Source: Prevotella sp. (GTDB lineage: Bacteria > Bacteroidota > Bacteroidia > Bacteroidales > Bacteroidaceae). Taken from it: a stretch of 11,149 nt of DNA. Below the pieces are notes generated by a model. The model saw only the letters and a list, made by a program, of their open reading frames with translations. It had not been told where the DNA came from and searched no databases. A program made the translations under genes and the position numbers. Where the stretch lies: assembly GCA_021203705.1 (NCBI GenBank), contig JAJQAR010000198.1:1-11149 (forward strand), in the 5' to 3' direction. Below are positions 1 to 6,945 of the stretch, piece by piece (the first letter of the stretch is position 1; the number at the start of each line of letters is the position of its first letter).

Positions 1-125
1 ATTTAATATATCTGCTTTTTGTCGGTTTTCTGTTTTTATAACGTAGAAAACCTTTTATTATTTCGCTTTCTTGTCCTTTACATTAAATCAGTACAAAACA
101 AATATAATTACGTCTTATAATTAAT
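1..125. other. AT-rich leader upstream of the operon, no gene seen
   Basis: This stretch is much richer in A and T than the genes that follow and has no convincing coding frame. It probably holds the promoter and 5' leader of the gene cluster, because every downstream gene is on the + strand with short or no gaps. Two TATAAT-like hexamers (103-108 and 116-121) and a TTTG at 18-21 are visible, but no TTTG and TAnnTTTG pair at the spacing expected of the Bacteroidetes primary sigma factor could be made out. No promoter is therefore assigned. The tail of an upstream gene could also end within the first 50 bases; this cannot be decided here. Confidence 0.4.
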
Positions 126-998
126 ATGTGTAAATTACGTTTTCTTTTTACGCTGCTTCTCTTTGCATCGTGTACGGCGTTCTCTGTGCATACCCTCGCA
201 CAACAACAACGGTATCTGGTGGGGGTGTGCGACTGGATGGTGCTCAAACGACAGAAAATAGGGGAGTTCCAGCTTGCAAAAGACTTGGGCTGCGACGGCA
301 TTGAGATGGATATGGGCGGCCTCGGCAACCGCAACTCGTTTGACAATAAAATGCGTAACCCTGACATGGTAGAACTTTTCAACCACACTGCCGACAGTCT
401 TCAAATAAAGGTGGGCGCAGTGGCAATGTCGGGCTTCTACGGGCAGAGTATTGTTGAGAAGGAAAGTTTCCGTTGGCTTGTGCTCGACTGCCTAAACACT
501 TTGGATGCTATGGGGGCGACAGTGGCTTTCCTGCCTTTGGGCGGCTGCGGCAACTGGACTGATTCGCTCGCTCTGCGGCAAAAAATCGTTTGGCGGCTCC
601 ATGAGATTGGCGAAATGGCGAAAGCGCGTGGAAAGATAATCGGTATTGACACTCCTCTCGATGCGGAGGGCAACATTCAGTTGCTCAAAGATATCGGCTC
701 GGATGGTATAAGGATATTCTATAAGTTCCAGACTGCCATTGAGAATAGGCGTGATATCCCTTCGGAACTCAAAAAGTTGGGCTCCGACCGTATCTGTGCC
801 ATCCATGCAAGTAACACGGATGGGGTGCTGCTAAGGTATGACAAGGCGGTGAAAATGAAGAAAATCAAGAAGGCTCTCGATAGCATCGGTTGGACGGGCT
901 GGCTATTCGTTGAGCGCAGCCGCGACATCTCTAATGTCCATGACGTAATGAATAACTATGGCGAAAATGTTAAATTCTTAAAAGAAATACTGCAATGA
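126..998 (+). CDS. Exported TIM-barrel protein, sugar phosphate isomerase/epimerase-like (AP_endonuc_2 fold)
   Basis: A 290-residue protein with an N-terminal signal: a basic start (MCKLR), a hydrophobic core to about residue 20, and a likely signal peptidase I site near TLA-QQQ (residues 24-28). An alternative lipoprotein site at Cys16 (FASC) fits poorly. The rest reads as a single beta/alpha barrel of the xylose isomerase-like superfamily, with strand-end motifs at E60-M-D62, I-D175-T, H227-A-S-N and V-E263-R-S-R. In this superfamily a metal is usually held by Glu, Asp/His, His and Glu. Here Asp175 sits where Glu is common, and the strand that often ends in Y-D/N reads Y-K200. The periplasmic location rules out a usual sugar-phosphate substrate. 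Some exported relatives in Bacteroides act on 3-keto-glycosides, but no partner oxidoreductase is in view. The stop overlaps the next start (ATGA, 995-998), so the two are probably translationally coupled. The fold is well supported; the reaction is not known. Confidence 0.85.
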   Translation: MCKLRFLFTLLLFASCTAFSVHTLAQQQRYLVGVCDWMVLKRQKIGEFQLAKDLGCDGIEMDMGGLGNRNSFDNKMRNPDMVELFNHTADSLQIKVGAVAMSGFYGQSIVEKESFRWLVLDCLNTLDAMGATVAFLPLGGCGNWTDSLALRQKIVWRLHEIGEMAKARGKIIGIDTPLDAEGNIQLLKDIGSDGIRIFYKFQTAIENRRDIPSELKKLGSDRICAIHASNTDGVLLRYDKAVKMKKIKKALDSIGWTGWLFVERSRDISNVHDVMNNYGENVKFLKEILQ

Positions 999-1660
999 GG
1001 AAATTATTGTTTATTTTTGTAACACTGATGATTGCCGCTCTTGCTGACGCGCAGTCGTTCAGTCTCGACTCTATCGGGCGAGAACCGGATTATGTTAATA
1101 GCATTCTCAGTAGGGCACAGAAGGTTACCGATGCCTTGCAAATTTCCGACTCTGAAATGGGCATCTATGTCAGGAATATCGTTGCCAACCGTTATTTCAA
1201 GCTCAATGATATTTATGCGGAGCGCGACAGCGTTAAAAATGCTGCTTCTGCTTTGGAGGAGCCTGAGAAAAAAGCGGCTTTGGAGGCTGCCGAGAACAAA
1301 AAGGACATGCTGCTTTATCGTTCGCATTTCGGTTTCATCGCTGACTTGTCTATATTTTTGGATGATGCGCAAATTGAGACTGTCAAGGATGTCATGACCT
1401 ACAATGTGGTGAACGTTACTTTCGATGCGCAGTGCGACATGATCCCTAACCTCTCCGACGAGGAGAAAATACAGATCCTTGCCTGGCTTAAAGAGGCGCG
1501 TGAATATGCTATCGATGCGGAAAGCTCCAACAAAAAACACGAGATGTTCGGAAAGTACAAGGGCAGAATTAACAATTACCTCAGCAAGCGTGGTTACGAC
1601 CTGCAGAAGGAGCGTGAAGCGTGGGAACAGAGGGTAAAGGCAAGAGGTGGAACTTTATAA
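995..1660 (+). CDS. Exported DUF3826 family protein, function unknown
   Basis: A 221-residue protein with a clear Sec signal: MRKLL, a hydrophobic stretch, and an A-D-A cleavage site after residue 19, leaving Gln as the new N-terminus. The mature part is highly charged and mostly helical. Its C-terminal third (about residues 148-207) carries the stretch I recognise as typical of DUF3826: D148-M-I-P-N-L, then a helix with W-L-K-E-A-R-E, then F-G-K-Y-K-G-R-I-N-N-Y-L and G-Y-D-L. DUF3826 proteins are known from Bacteroidetes carbohydrate-utilization clusters, but I know of no established activity. No catalytic motif or Cys pair is evident, so it may be a binding or accessory protein of the periplasm. 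The start overlaps the stop of the preceding gene, and the GH127-type gene begins 14 nt after its stop. Confidence 0.85.
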   Translation: MRKLLFIFVTLMIAALADAQSFSLDSIGREPDYVNSILSRAQKVTDALQISDSEMGIYVRNIVANRYFKLNDIYAERDSVKNAASALEEPEKKAALEAAENKKDMLLYRSHFGFIADLSIFLDDAQIETVKDVMTYNVVNVTFDAQCDMIPNLSDEEKIQILAWLKEAREYAIDAESSNKKHEMFGKYKGRINNYLSKRGYDLQKEREAWEQRVKARGGTL

Positions 1661-1674
1661 TCTTAAATTTAACT

Positions 1675-3762
1675 ATGAATAAAAAACTGATCTCATGCGT
1701 CATTGCTGCTTTCTTCGCTTTGTCGGCAATGGCTCAACAGAATGGCATTACGGATACTCACAACAGTAAATATGCTGTTGTTAACTCCACTCCAATCTCT
1801 GCCGTCAAATGGACAGATGGCTTCTGGGCGGAACGCTTCGGCGTGTTCAGTGGTACATCGGTGCAGGATATGTGGAAAACATGGCAGTCGGAAAAGGCTC
1901 ACGGCTACAACAATTTCCTCATCGCGGCTGGCGAGAAGAAAGGCTTGCGACATGGACCTCCTTTCCACGATGGCGATATGTACAAGTGGCTTGAGGCTGC
2001 TGCTGCCGCATACGCTGTTACCAAAGGCCCTGAACTGGAAACGATAATGGACCGCTTCATAGAGCTCATCGTTAAGTCGCAGCGGGAGGATGGCTATCTG
2101 CATACGCCGGTCATCATTGCGGAGATGAACAAGAAAGCGGAACAAGAGGACTCTGCCGAAGTCGCCTCTATCGGTACTAAGGTGGGCTCCGGCAACGACG
2201 GTGCTTTCGGCAACCGACTGAATTTCGAGACTTACAACCTCGGTCACCTAATCACGGCGGGCATAATCCATCGCAGGGCGACTGGAAAGAACACGCTCTT
2301 CGACTGCTCCGTCAAGGCTGCTGATTTCCTCTATAATTTCTATAAACAGTCTTCGGCGGAACTGGCTCGCAATGCTGTCTGCCCTTCCCACTATATGGCG
2401 ATAACGGAGATGTACCGTGAAACGGGCGATACCAAATATCTTGACTTGTCTAAACAACTTATTGATATCCGTGGTATGGTGGAGGACGGCACCGACGACA
2501 ACCAGGACCGTGTGCCCTTCCGCGACCAGTACAACGCTCTCGGCCATGCTGTAAGGGCTAACTATCTCTATGCTGGCGTGGCTGACCTCTATATCGAGGA
2601 CGGTGAGGAACAGTTGAAAGCTAACTTGGACTCGATATGGAACGATATCGTCAACCGCAAGATGTATATCAATGGGGCGTGCGGTGCTCTCTATGACGGT
2701 ACTTCGCCCGACGGTACCGACTATGTTCCGGATAATGTGCAGAAAGTTCACCAGAGCTACGGCAGACCGTACCAGTTGCCGCAGTCAACGGCGCACAACG
2801 AGACATGTGCTAATATCGGTAACTTGTTCCTCAATTGGCGAATGTTCCAGACTACCGCTGATGGTAAATATACCGACCTTGTGGAGAACTGCCTTTACAA
2901 CAGTATTCTTTGCGGTATCAGTCTTGACGGTAAGAAATATTTCTATACCAACCCTCTCAGAATGTCGGATGAGCTGCCTTATAAGCTGCGCTGGCCTAAG
3001 GAGAGAATGGATTATATCTCTTGTTTCTGCTGCCCTCCGAACACGCTCCGCACTCTCTGCGAGGCTCAGGACTATGCTTATAGTGTTGGTAAGTCTGAGA
3101 TCTATGTCAACCTCTATGGTGCCAATTCTCTTGAGACTACCATTGATGATATTGGGGATATCGCCATTGAACAGAACAGCGACTATCCTTGGGATGGTAA
3201 CATCACTTTCACCGTTACAAAACTGAAAGGCAAAAAGGACTTCACTCTCAAGCTCCGCATTCCAGAATGGTGCGATGACGCTAAAATAAGTGTTTCCGAC
3301 GCAAATGGTAAGGGGGAGGAGATTTCCGCAAATGTCAGTGCTGGTTATGCTGCCATCTCACGACAGTGGAAAAAGGGGGATGTCGTCTCTCTTGAATTGC
3401 CTATGCAGACTAAACTCATGGAGGCTAACCCTCTCGTGGAGGAATGTCGTGGGCAGGTTGCTATCCAGCGTGGTCCTATCATATATTGTCTTGAAAGCAA
3501 TGACCTTAACGGCGTTGACATCGACAATATCGCTATCCCTGTTGACGCTCAGTTCACTCCTGTAGAAACGACAATTGAGGGCAGTAGGATTATGGCTCTG
3601 GAAACGGAAGCCATTAACCGCAGTGAGCAGTCTTGGTCTAACGTCCTCTATCGTGAGGTCGGCAAGGATAAAAACATGGTGAAGATTCGCCTTATTCCTT
3701 ATTATGCTTGGGGGAACAGGGGCAAAAGTGAAATGTCTGTATGGATTCCCGTAGAGTACTGA
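1675..3762 (+). CDS. Exported GH127-type glycoside hydrolase (DUF1680, beta-L-arabinofuranosidase-like)
   Basis: A 695-residue protein. The frame is open back to a GTG at 1621, but the ATG at 1675 is chosen because it opens a perfect signal peptide (MNKKL, hydrophobic core, A-M-A cut after residue 20). Early in the mature part is the family segment around W-T-D-G-F-W, followed by an (alpha/alpha)6 barrel and C-terminal beta domains. The zinc and nucleophile signature of GH127/GH146 is present: E376 and C378 in H-N-E-T-C, and C452-C453 in C-F-C-C-P-P-N. These match in order and spacing the Glu338, Cys340, Cys417, Cys418 set of Bifidobacterium HypBA1 as I recall it. The acid/base Glu322 of HypBA1 lies 16 residues before the first ligand; here that position is Gln360. 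GH127-type enzymes remove beta-L-arabinofuranose, and a related B. theta enzyme acts on aceric acid of rhamnogalacturonan II. The linkage cut here is not certain. Its 3' end overlaps the next gene by 22 nt. Confidence 0.9.
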   Translation: MNKKLISCVIAAFFALSAMAQQNGITDTHNSKYAVVNSTPISAVKWTDGFWAERFGVFSGTSVQDMWKTWQSEKAHGYNNFLIAAGEKKGLRHGPPFHDGDMYKWLEAAAAAYAVTKGPELETIMDRFIELIVKSQREDGYLHTPVIIAEMNKKAEQEDSAEVASIGTKVGSGNDGAFGNRLNFETYNLGHLITAGIIHRRATGKNTLFDCSVKAADFLYNFYKQSSAELARNAVCPSHYMAITEMYRETGDTKYLDLSKQLIDIRGMVEDGTDDNQDRVPFRDQYNALGHAVRANYLYAGVADLYIEDGEEQLKANLDSIWNDIVNRKMYINGACGALYDGTSPDGTDYVPDNVQKVHQSYGRPYQLPQSTAHNETCANIGNLFLNWRMFQTTADGKYTDLVENCLYNSILCGISLDGKKYFYTNPLRMSDELPYKLRWPKERMDYISCFCCPPNTLRTLCEAQDYAYSVGKSEIYVNLYGANSLETTIDDIGDIAIEQNSDYPWDGNITFTVTKLKGKKDFTLKLRIPEWCDDAKISVSDANGKGEEISANVSAGYAAISRQWKKGDVVSLELPMQTKLMEANPLVEECRGQVAIQRGPIIYCLESNDLNGVDIDNIAIPVDAQFTPVETTIEGSRIMALETEAINRSEQSWSNVLYREVGKDKNMVKIRLIPYYAWGNRGKSEMSVWIPVEY

Positions 3763-5519
3763 TAACAGCTCTTTTCGCAACGCTCATCGGCATTGGCTTT
3801 GGCGTTGACGTGCATGCCACTGACTTGTTCGTTGAGCCAGGGGCATACTCCATCGAACAGGCTCTGCAACAGGCAAGGGAGGAAAAACGGCTCAACAACG
3901 CTTCTGATATCACCATTCATCTCTCTGAAGGTAGTTACCGCTTATATCAGCCTATCGTAGTGCGCCCGGAGGATAATGGCACCCGCATCGTGGCTGACGG
4001 CAAGGCGGTGGTCAGTGGTGGCGTGAAAATCTCCAACTGGCGCAAGGAGGGTAAATTCTATGTCGCTGACGTACCTGACTTCAACGGTAGACCGCTTGAG
4101 TTTCGCCAGATGTGGGTGAATGGCAAAAAGGCTGTCCGTGCAAGGGATGTCGATGATTTCGAGGATATGTATCGCATAATAAATGTCGATAAGGCTAATG
4201 AGACTCTTTATGTGCCTTCTGACGCCGTGAAAAAAATCGTAAATGCAAAATATGCGGAACTCGTAATCCACGAGATGTGGTGCATCGCTAACCTAAGAAT
4301 TAAAAACATTGAAATTCTCGGCGACAGTGCTGCCGTAACGTTCCAACAACCAGAAAGTTATGTTCATTTCATGCACCCTTGGCCCTCGCCTATGGTTACG
4401 ACAGATGGGCATAACTCCGCTTTCTATCTTACCAACGCCAAAGAACTGCTTGACACCGAAGGGGAGTGGTTTCTCGACACAAAGGCTTCTAAGGTGTATT
4501 ACATCCCTCGTGAGGATGAGGATATGGCAACGGCGGATGTTGAGGTGCCGGCTGTAGAGACGTTGATGAAAGTAGAGGGCACGCCTGACAATCCTGTCAA
4601 AAACATAGTTTTCGATGGCGTAACATTCAGTTTCTCTACCTGGTTGCGCCCTTCTATTTCCGGTCATGCTCCTTTGCAGGCTGGCATGTTCATGACTGAG
4701 GCTTATAAGTTGCGACCGCAGATTGACCGACCTAACGGCGACCATAAATTGGATAACCAGGGCTGGGTGGGCAGACCGGCTTCGGCTGTCTCTGTTGACT
4801 GTGCGGAAAACGTGGTTTTCACCAACTGTACCTTTGAGCATCTCGCTTCTTCTGGTCTTGACTATCATGATTATATACATGGTGGCTCTATTGACAGGTG
4901 CGTTTTCACGGATATTGGTGGCAATGGGATAGTTGCTGGTTGTTTTGGTCCGGAAGCTCACGAGGCTCACCTGCCTTATGACCCTTTTGACAGGCGCATT
5001 ATATGCACTGGCTTGTGTATTACGAATAATCTTATCACTGATGTTACCAACGAGGACTGGGGCTGCGTGGGTATTGCGGCTGGTTTTGTCAGGGGTATCA
5101 GGATATGCAACAACGAGATTAGTGAGGTGTCATACACGGGCATCAGCATGGGGTGGGGCTGGAACCAACAGGTGTGCTCTATGGCTGACAACCTGATTCA
5201 GAACAACCTGATTTACCATTATGCCAAACACCTGTACGACACTGCCGGGATCTATACTTTGGGCTCACAACCGCACTCTCTTATCGAGGGTAATGTGGTG
5301 AGGGATATATACAGTCCTGGTTATGCGCACGACCCTAATCACTGGTTTTACCTCTATACCGATGAGGGATCTTCTTACATCACGGTGAAGAACAACTGGA
5401 CTCCGAGTGAGAAATACCTCCAGAACGCCAACGGTCCTGGCAACACATGGGAGAACAACGGTCCTATGGTCTCTGACAGCATCAAGGCGAAAGCTGGAAT
5501 AATGAAAATTGATAATTGA
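3741..5519 (+). CDS. Exported right-handed parallel beta-helix protein, GH141-like glycoside hydrolase
   Basis: A 592-residue protein that starts inside the end of the GH127-type gene. The ATG at 3741 gives a good signal peptide (MDSRRVL, hydrophobic core, V-H-A cut after residue 26), which supports the 22-nt overlap. After a segment of the type L-F-V-E-P-G-A-Y-S-I-E-Q-A and a W-V-N-G-K-K-A-V-R-A-R motif, the chain shows repeated short strands with N-rich turns (V-F-T-N-C-T-F, I-C-N-N-E-I, L-I-E-G-N-V), as in pectate lyase-like beta-helices. Two acidic motifs stand out near the C-terminus: D500-T-A-G-I-Y and T-D541-E-G. Their 41-residue spacing equals that of the catalytic pair I recall for B. 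theta BT1002 (Asp523/Asp564), a GH141 alpha-L-fucosidase of the rhamnogalacturonan-II pathway. That numbering is from memory and needs checking. Other GH141 members are xylanases, and a polysaccharide lyase cannot be excluded. The beta-helix fold is near certain; the family assignment is moderate. Confidence 0.8.
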   Translation: MDSRRVLITALFATLIGIGFGVDVHATDLFVEPGAYSIEQALQQAREEKRLNNASDITIHLSEGSYRLYQPIVVRPEDNGTRIVADGKAVVSGGVKISNWRKEGKFYVADVPDFNGRPLEFRQMWVNGKKAVRARDVDDFEDMYRIINVDKANETLYVPSDAVKKIVNAKYAELVIHEMWCIANLRIKNIEILGDSAAVTFQQPESYVHFMHPWPSPMVTTDGHNSAFYLTNAKELLDTEGEWFLDTKASKVYYIPREDEDMATADVEVPAVETLMKVEGTPDNPVKNIVFDGVTFSFSTWLRPSISGHAPLQAGMFMTEAYKLRPQIDRPNGDHKLDNQGWVGRPASAVSVDCAENVVFTNCTFEHLASSGLDYHDYIHGGSIDRCVFTDIGGNGIVAGCFGPEAHEAHLPYDPFDRRIICTGLCITNNLITDVTNEDWGCVGIAAGFVRGIRICNNEISEVSYTGISMGWGWNQQVCSMADNLIQNNLIYHYAKHLYDTAGIYTLGSQPHSLIEGNVVRDIYSPGYAHDPNHWFYLYTDEGSSYITVKNNWTPSEKYLQNANGPGNTWENNGPMVSDSIKAKAGIMKIDN

Positions 5520-5566
5520 AATAACGAGAATATAATTAACCGTTAATCGAATACGTATAACACGAT
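5520..5566. promoter_or_regulatory. Intergenic gap with a short palindrome (5535-5547)
   Basis: The longest gap inside the cluster (47 nt) separates the beta-helix gene from the transporter gene. It is AT-rich and holds ATTAAC-C-GTTAAT, a perfect 6-bp inverted repeat around one central base, 19 nt before the transporter start. It could be an operator-like site or part of the leader of the transporter gene, but arms this short can occur by chance. There is no T-tract after it, so it is not a terminator. Confidence 0.25.
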
Positions 5567-6916
5567 ATGGAAAAGAAAAAAGGAAGTTTGAAAAGTACTT
5601 TGGCGGTGTCCCTGACAAACTATTTGGATGCCGGTGCAATAGTGGCGGCGGGGAGCGGTCTGTCGCTCTGGCAGGATTACCTCAACCTTGAGGAGTTTCA
5701 CTTAGGGTGGCTCAATGCCATCAGTGCCAATACTATGGGCGCGGCGGTGGGTGCCATTATCGGTGGCTTCCTCGCTGATAAGTACGGCAGAAAGTTTATC
5801 TATACTTACAACATGCTCATTTATATGCTCGGCGTGCTGCTCATTACGCTCTCTGTCAACTTCCCAATGCTGCTCATCGGCTTTCTTATCACGGGTATTT
5901 CTGTAGGTGTCGGTGTTCCGGCTTCATGGACGTACATCAGTGAGAGTTCGGAGATTGGCAACCGTGGCAGGAACATAGCTATCTCGCAGATGGCGTGGGG
6001 TATCGGTCCAATGATTATCCTGCTGCTCGGCATCCTCCTCGCTCCTGAAACGGCGAATGGTGAGAGTGGCATCTGCTTCGGCTTCGTGGCAAGTGTTGCG
6101 AATTTCATATCTGGTGGTACGGCAACGGGGGCTGCTCTCCATGTGTTCACTTCACGTATTGTATTTGCTTCGTTATTTGTCGTCGCTCTTATCGCATGGC
6201 TGTTGCAGAGACGTCTCGATGAGTCTGTTGAGTGGAAGAATGCGCAGTCGCAGCAGGGAACAAAGAAACAGGGTACTTTCGCCTCGTTCGGCAGTCTTTT
6301 CAAAAATAAAGTCAACATCCGCACTATACTGTTCTTGGCTGGTATCTACCTCACGTGGAACATGGTGAGTTCTACTATGGGCTTCTTCCAACAGCATATC
6401 TATGAGACGGAGGGACATCTGTCGAATATGATGTCTAACTTGTTCACCGAAGGGCAGTGGGTGGTTATCATCCTCGTTACTTTTGTGTTCTCTCGCATTG
6501 TCGATAAGGTCAACCAGCGTTGGCTCTATTGCTTCGGCGTTTCTTTGGGTGTGCTCGCCTGGCTCATCGTTATCACAATAGGTATCAACGGTATGCAGGG
6601 ACTCGTTATTTTCACCGCTCTATGGGCTGTTCAGGCTGGTGTCTCCGTGCAGTCGTTTTATGCTCTCTGGGCTTCGGAACTGTTCCCCGCTAAATATCGT
6701 GCCGCTGCTCAGGGTATTATGTTCTTCCTCGTGCGTGGTCTCTCTGCTGCCTGGGGTCTTATATTCGTGTCTATCCGCAGTAATTTCACTCTTGCGGCTT
6801 ACATCATGATGGGCTTGCTGATTATCTCAATGCTGATTGGTACAATCTGGACTCCTAAAACTCGTGGCAAGTCGTTGGAGCAGATTACGAAAGAACGCTA
6901 TGGTGATGATATCTGA
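5567..6916 (+). CDS. MFS transporter, sugar-porter-like, 12 membrane segments
   Basis: A 449-residue inner-membrane carrier expected to import mono- or short oligosaccharides with protons or another ion. About twelve hydrophobic segments can be drawn, near residues 11-35, 47-70, 77-97, 98-121, 137-159, 196-213, 251-274, 297-313, 319-340, 343-365, 379-402 and 405-428. The MFS loop motif after segment 2 is intact (G67-F-L-A-D71-K-Y-G-R75-K). The sugar-porter features E-L-F-P-A-K-Y-R (371-378) and a C-terminal P430-K-T-R-G-K-S-L-E, a variant of PETKG..LE, are also present. A polar loop of about 35 residues follows segment 5, and the central cytoplasmic loop (214-250) is basic. It sits directly before a signal-less rhamnosidase, which suggests that the cargo is a rhamnose-containing oligosaccharide or free rhamnose. 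The substrate cannot be read from the sequence. Confidence 0.92.
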   Translation: MEKKKGSLKSTLAVSLTNYLDAGAIVAAGSGLSLWQDYLNLEEFHLGWLNAISANTMGAAVGAIIGGFLADKYGRKFIYTYNMLIYMLGVLLITLSVNFPMLLIGFLITGISVGVGVPASWTYISESSEIGNRGRNIAISQMAWGIGPMIILLLGILLAPETANGESGICFGFVASVANFISGGTATGAALHVFTSRIVFASLFVVALIAWLLQRRLDESVEWKNAQSQQGTKKQGTFASFGSLFKNKVNIRTILFLAGIYLTWNMVSSTMGFFQQHIYETEGHLSNMMSNLFTEGQWVVIILVTFVFSRIVDKVNQRWLYCFGVSLGVLAWLIVITIGINGMQGLVIFTALWAVQAGVSVQSFYALWASELFPAKYRAAAQGIMFFLVRGLSAAWGLIFVSIRSNFTLAAYIMMGLLIISMLIGTIWTPKTRGKSLEQITKERYGDDI

Positions 6917-6945
6917 CGGTCTATTATTATTAAACTGACATTACG

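Noticed and set aside
1..125. Bacteroidetes-type promoter in the leader
   Set aside because: Single elements such as TTTG at 18-21 are present, but no second box at the correct spacing could be found by eye.
165..176. Lipoprotein signal (FASC) in the TIM-barrel protein
   Set aside because: Phe is unusual at the -3 position, and a better signal peptidase I site (TLA-QQQ) follows. It is not excluded, but not called.
1004..1540. Antisense open frame (178 codons) opposite the DUF3826 gene
   Set aside because: The + strand frame has a signal peptide and conserved family motifs, while the antisense product has neither.
1621..1674. Upstream GTG start for the GH127-type gene
   Set aside because: It would place 18 residues before a textbook signal peptide and overlap the DUF3826 gene. 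The ATG at 1675 explains export directly.
4293..4970. Antisense open frame (225 codons) opposite the beta-helix gene
   Set aside because: It has no recognisable motif and sits opposite a well-supported gene with a signal peptide and beta-helix repeats.
5520..5566. Terminator between the beta-helix and transporter genes
   Set aside because: The inverted repeat has only 6-bp AT-rich arms, leaves one base for a loop and lacks a T-tract, so the operon probably continues.
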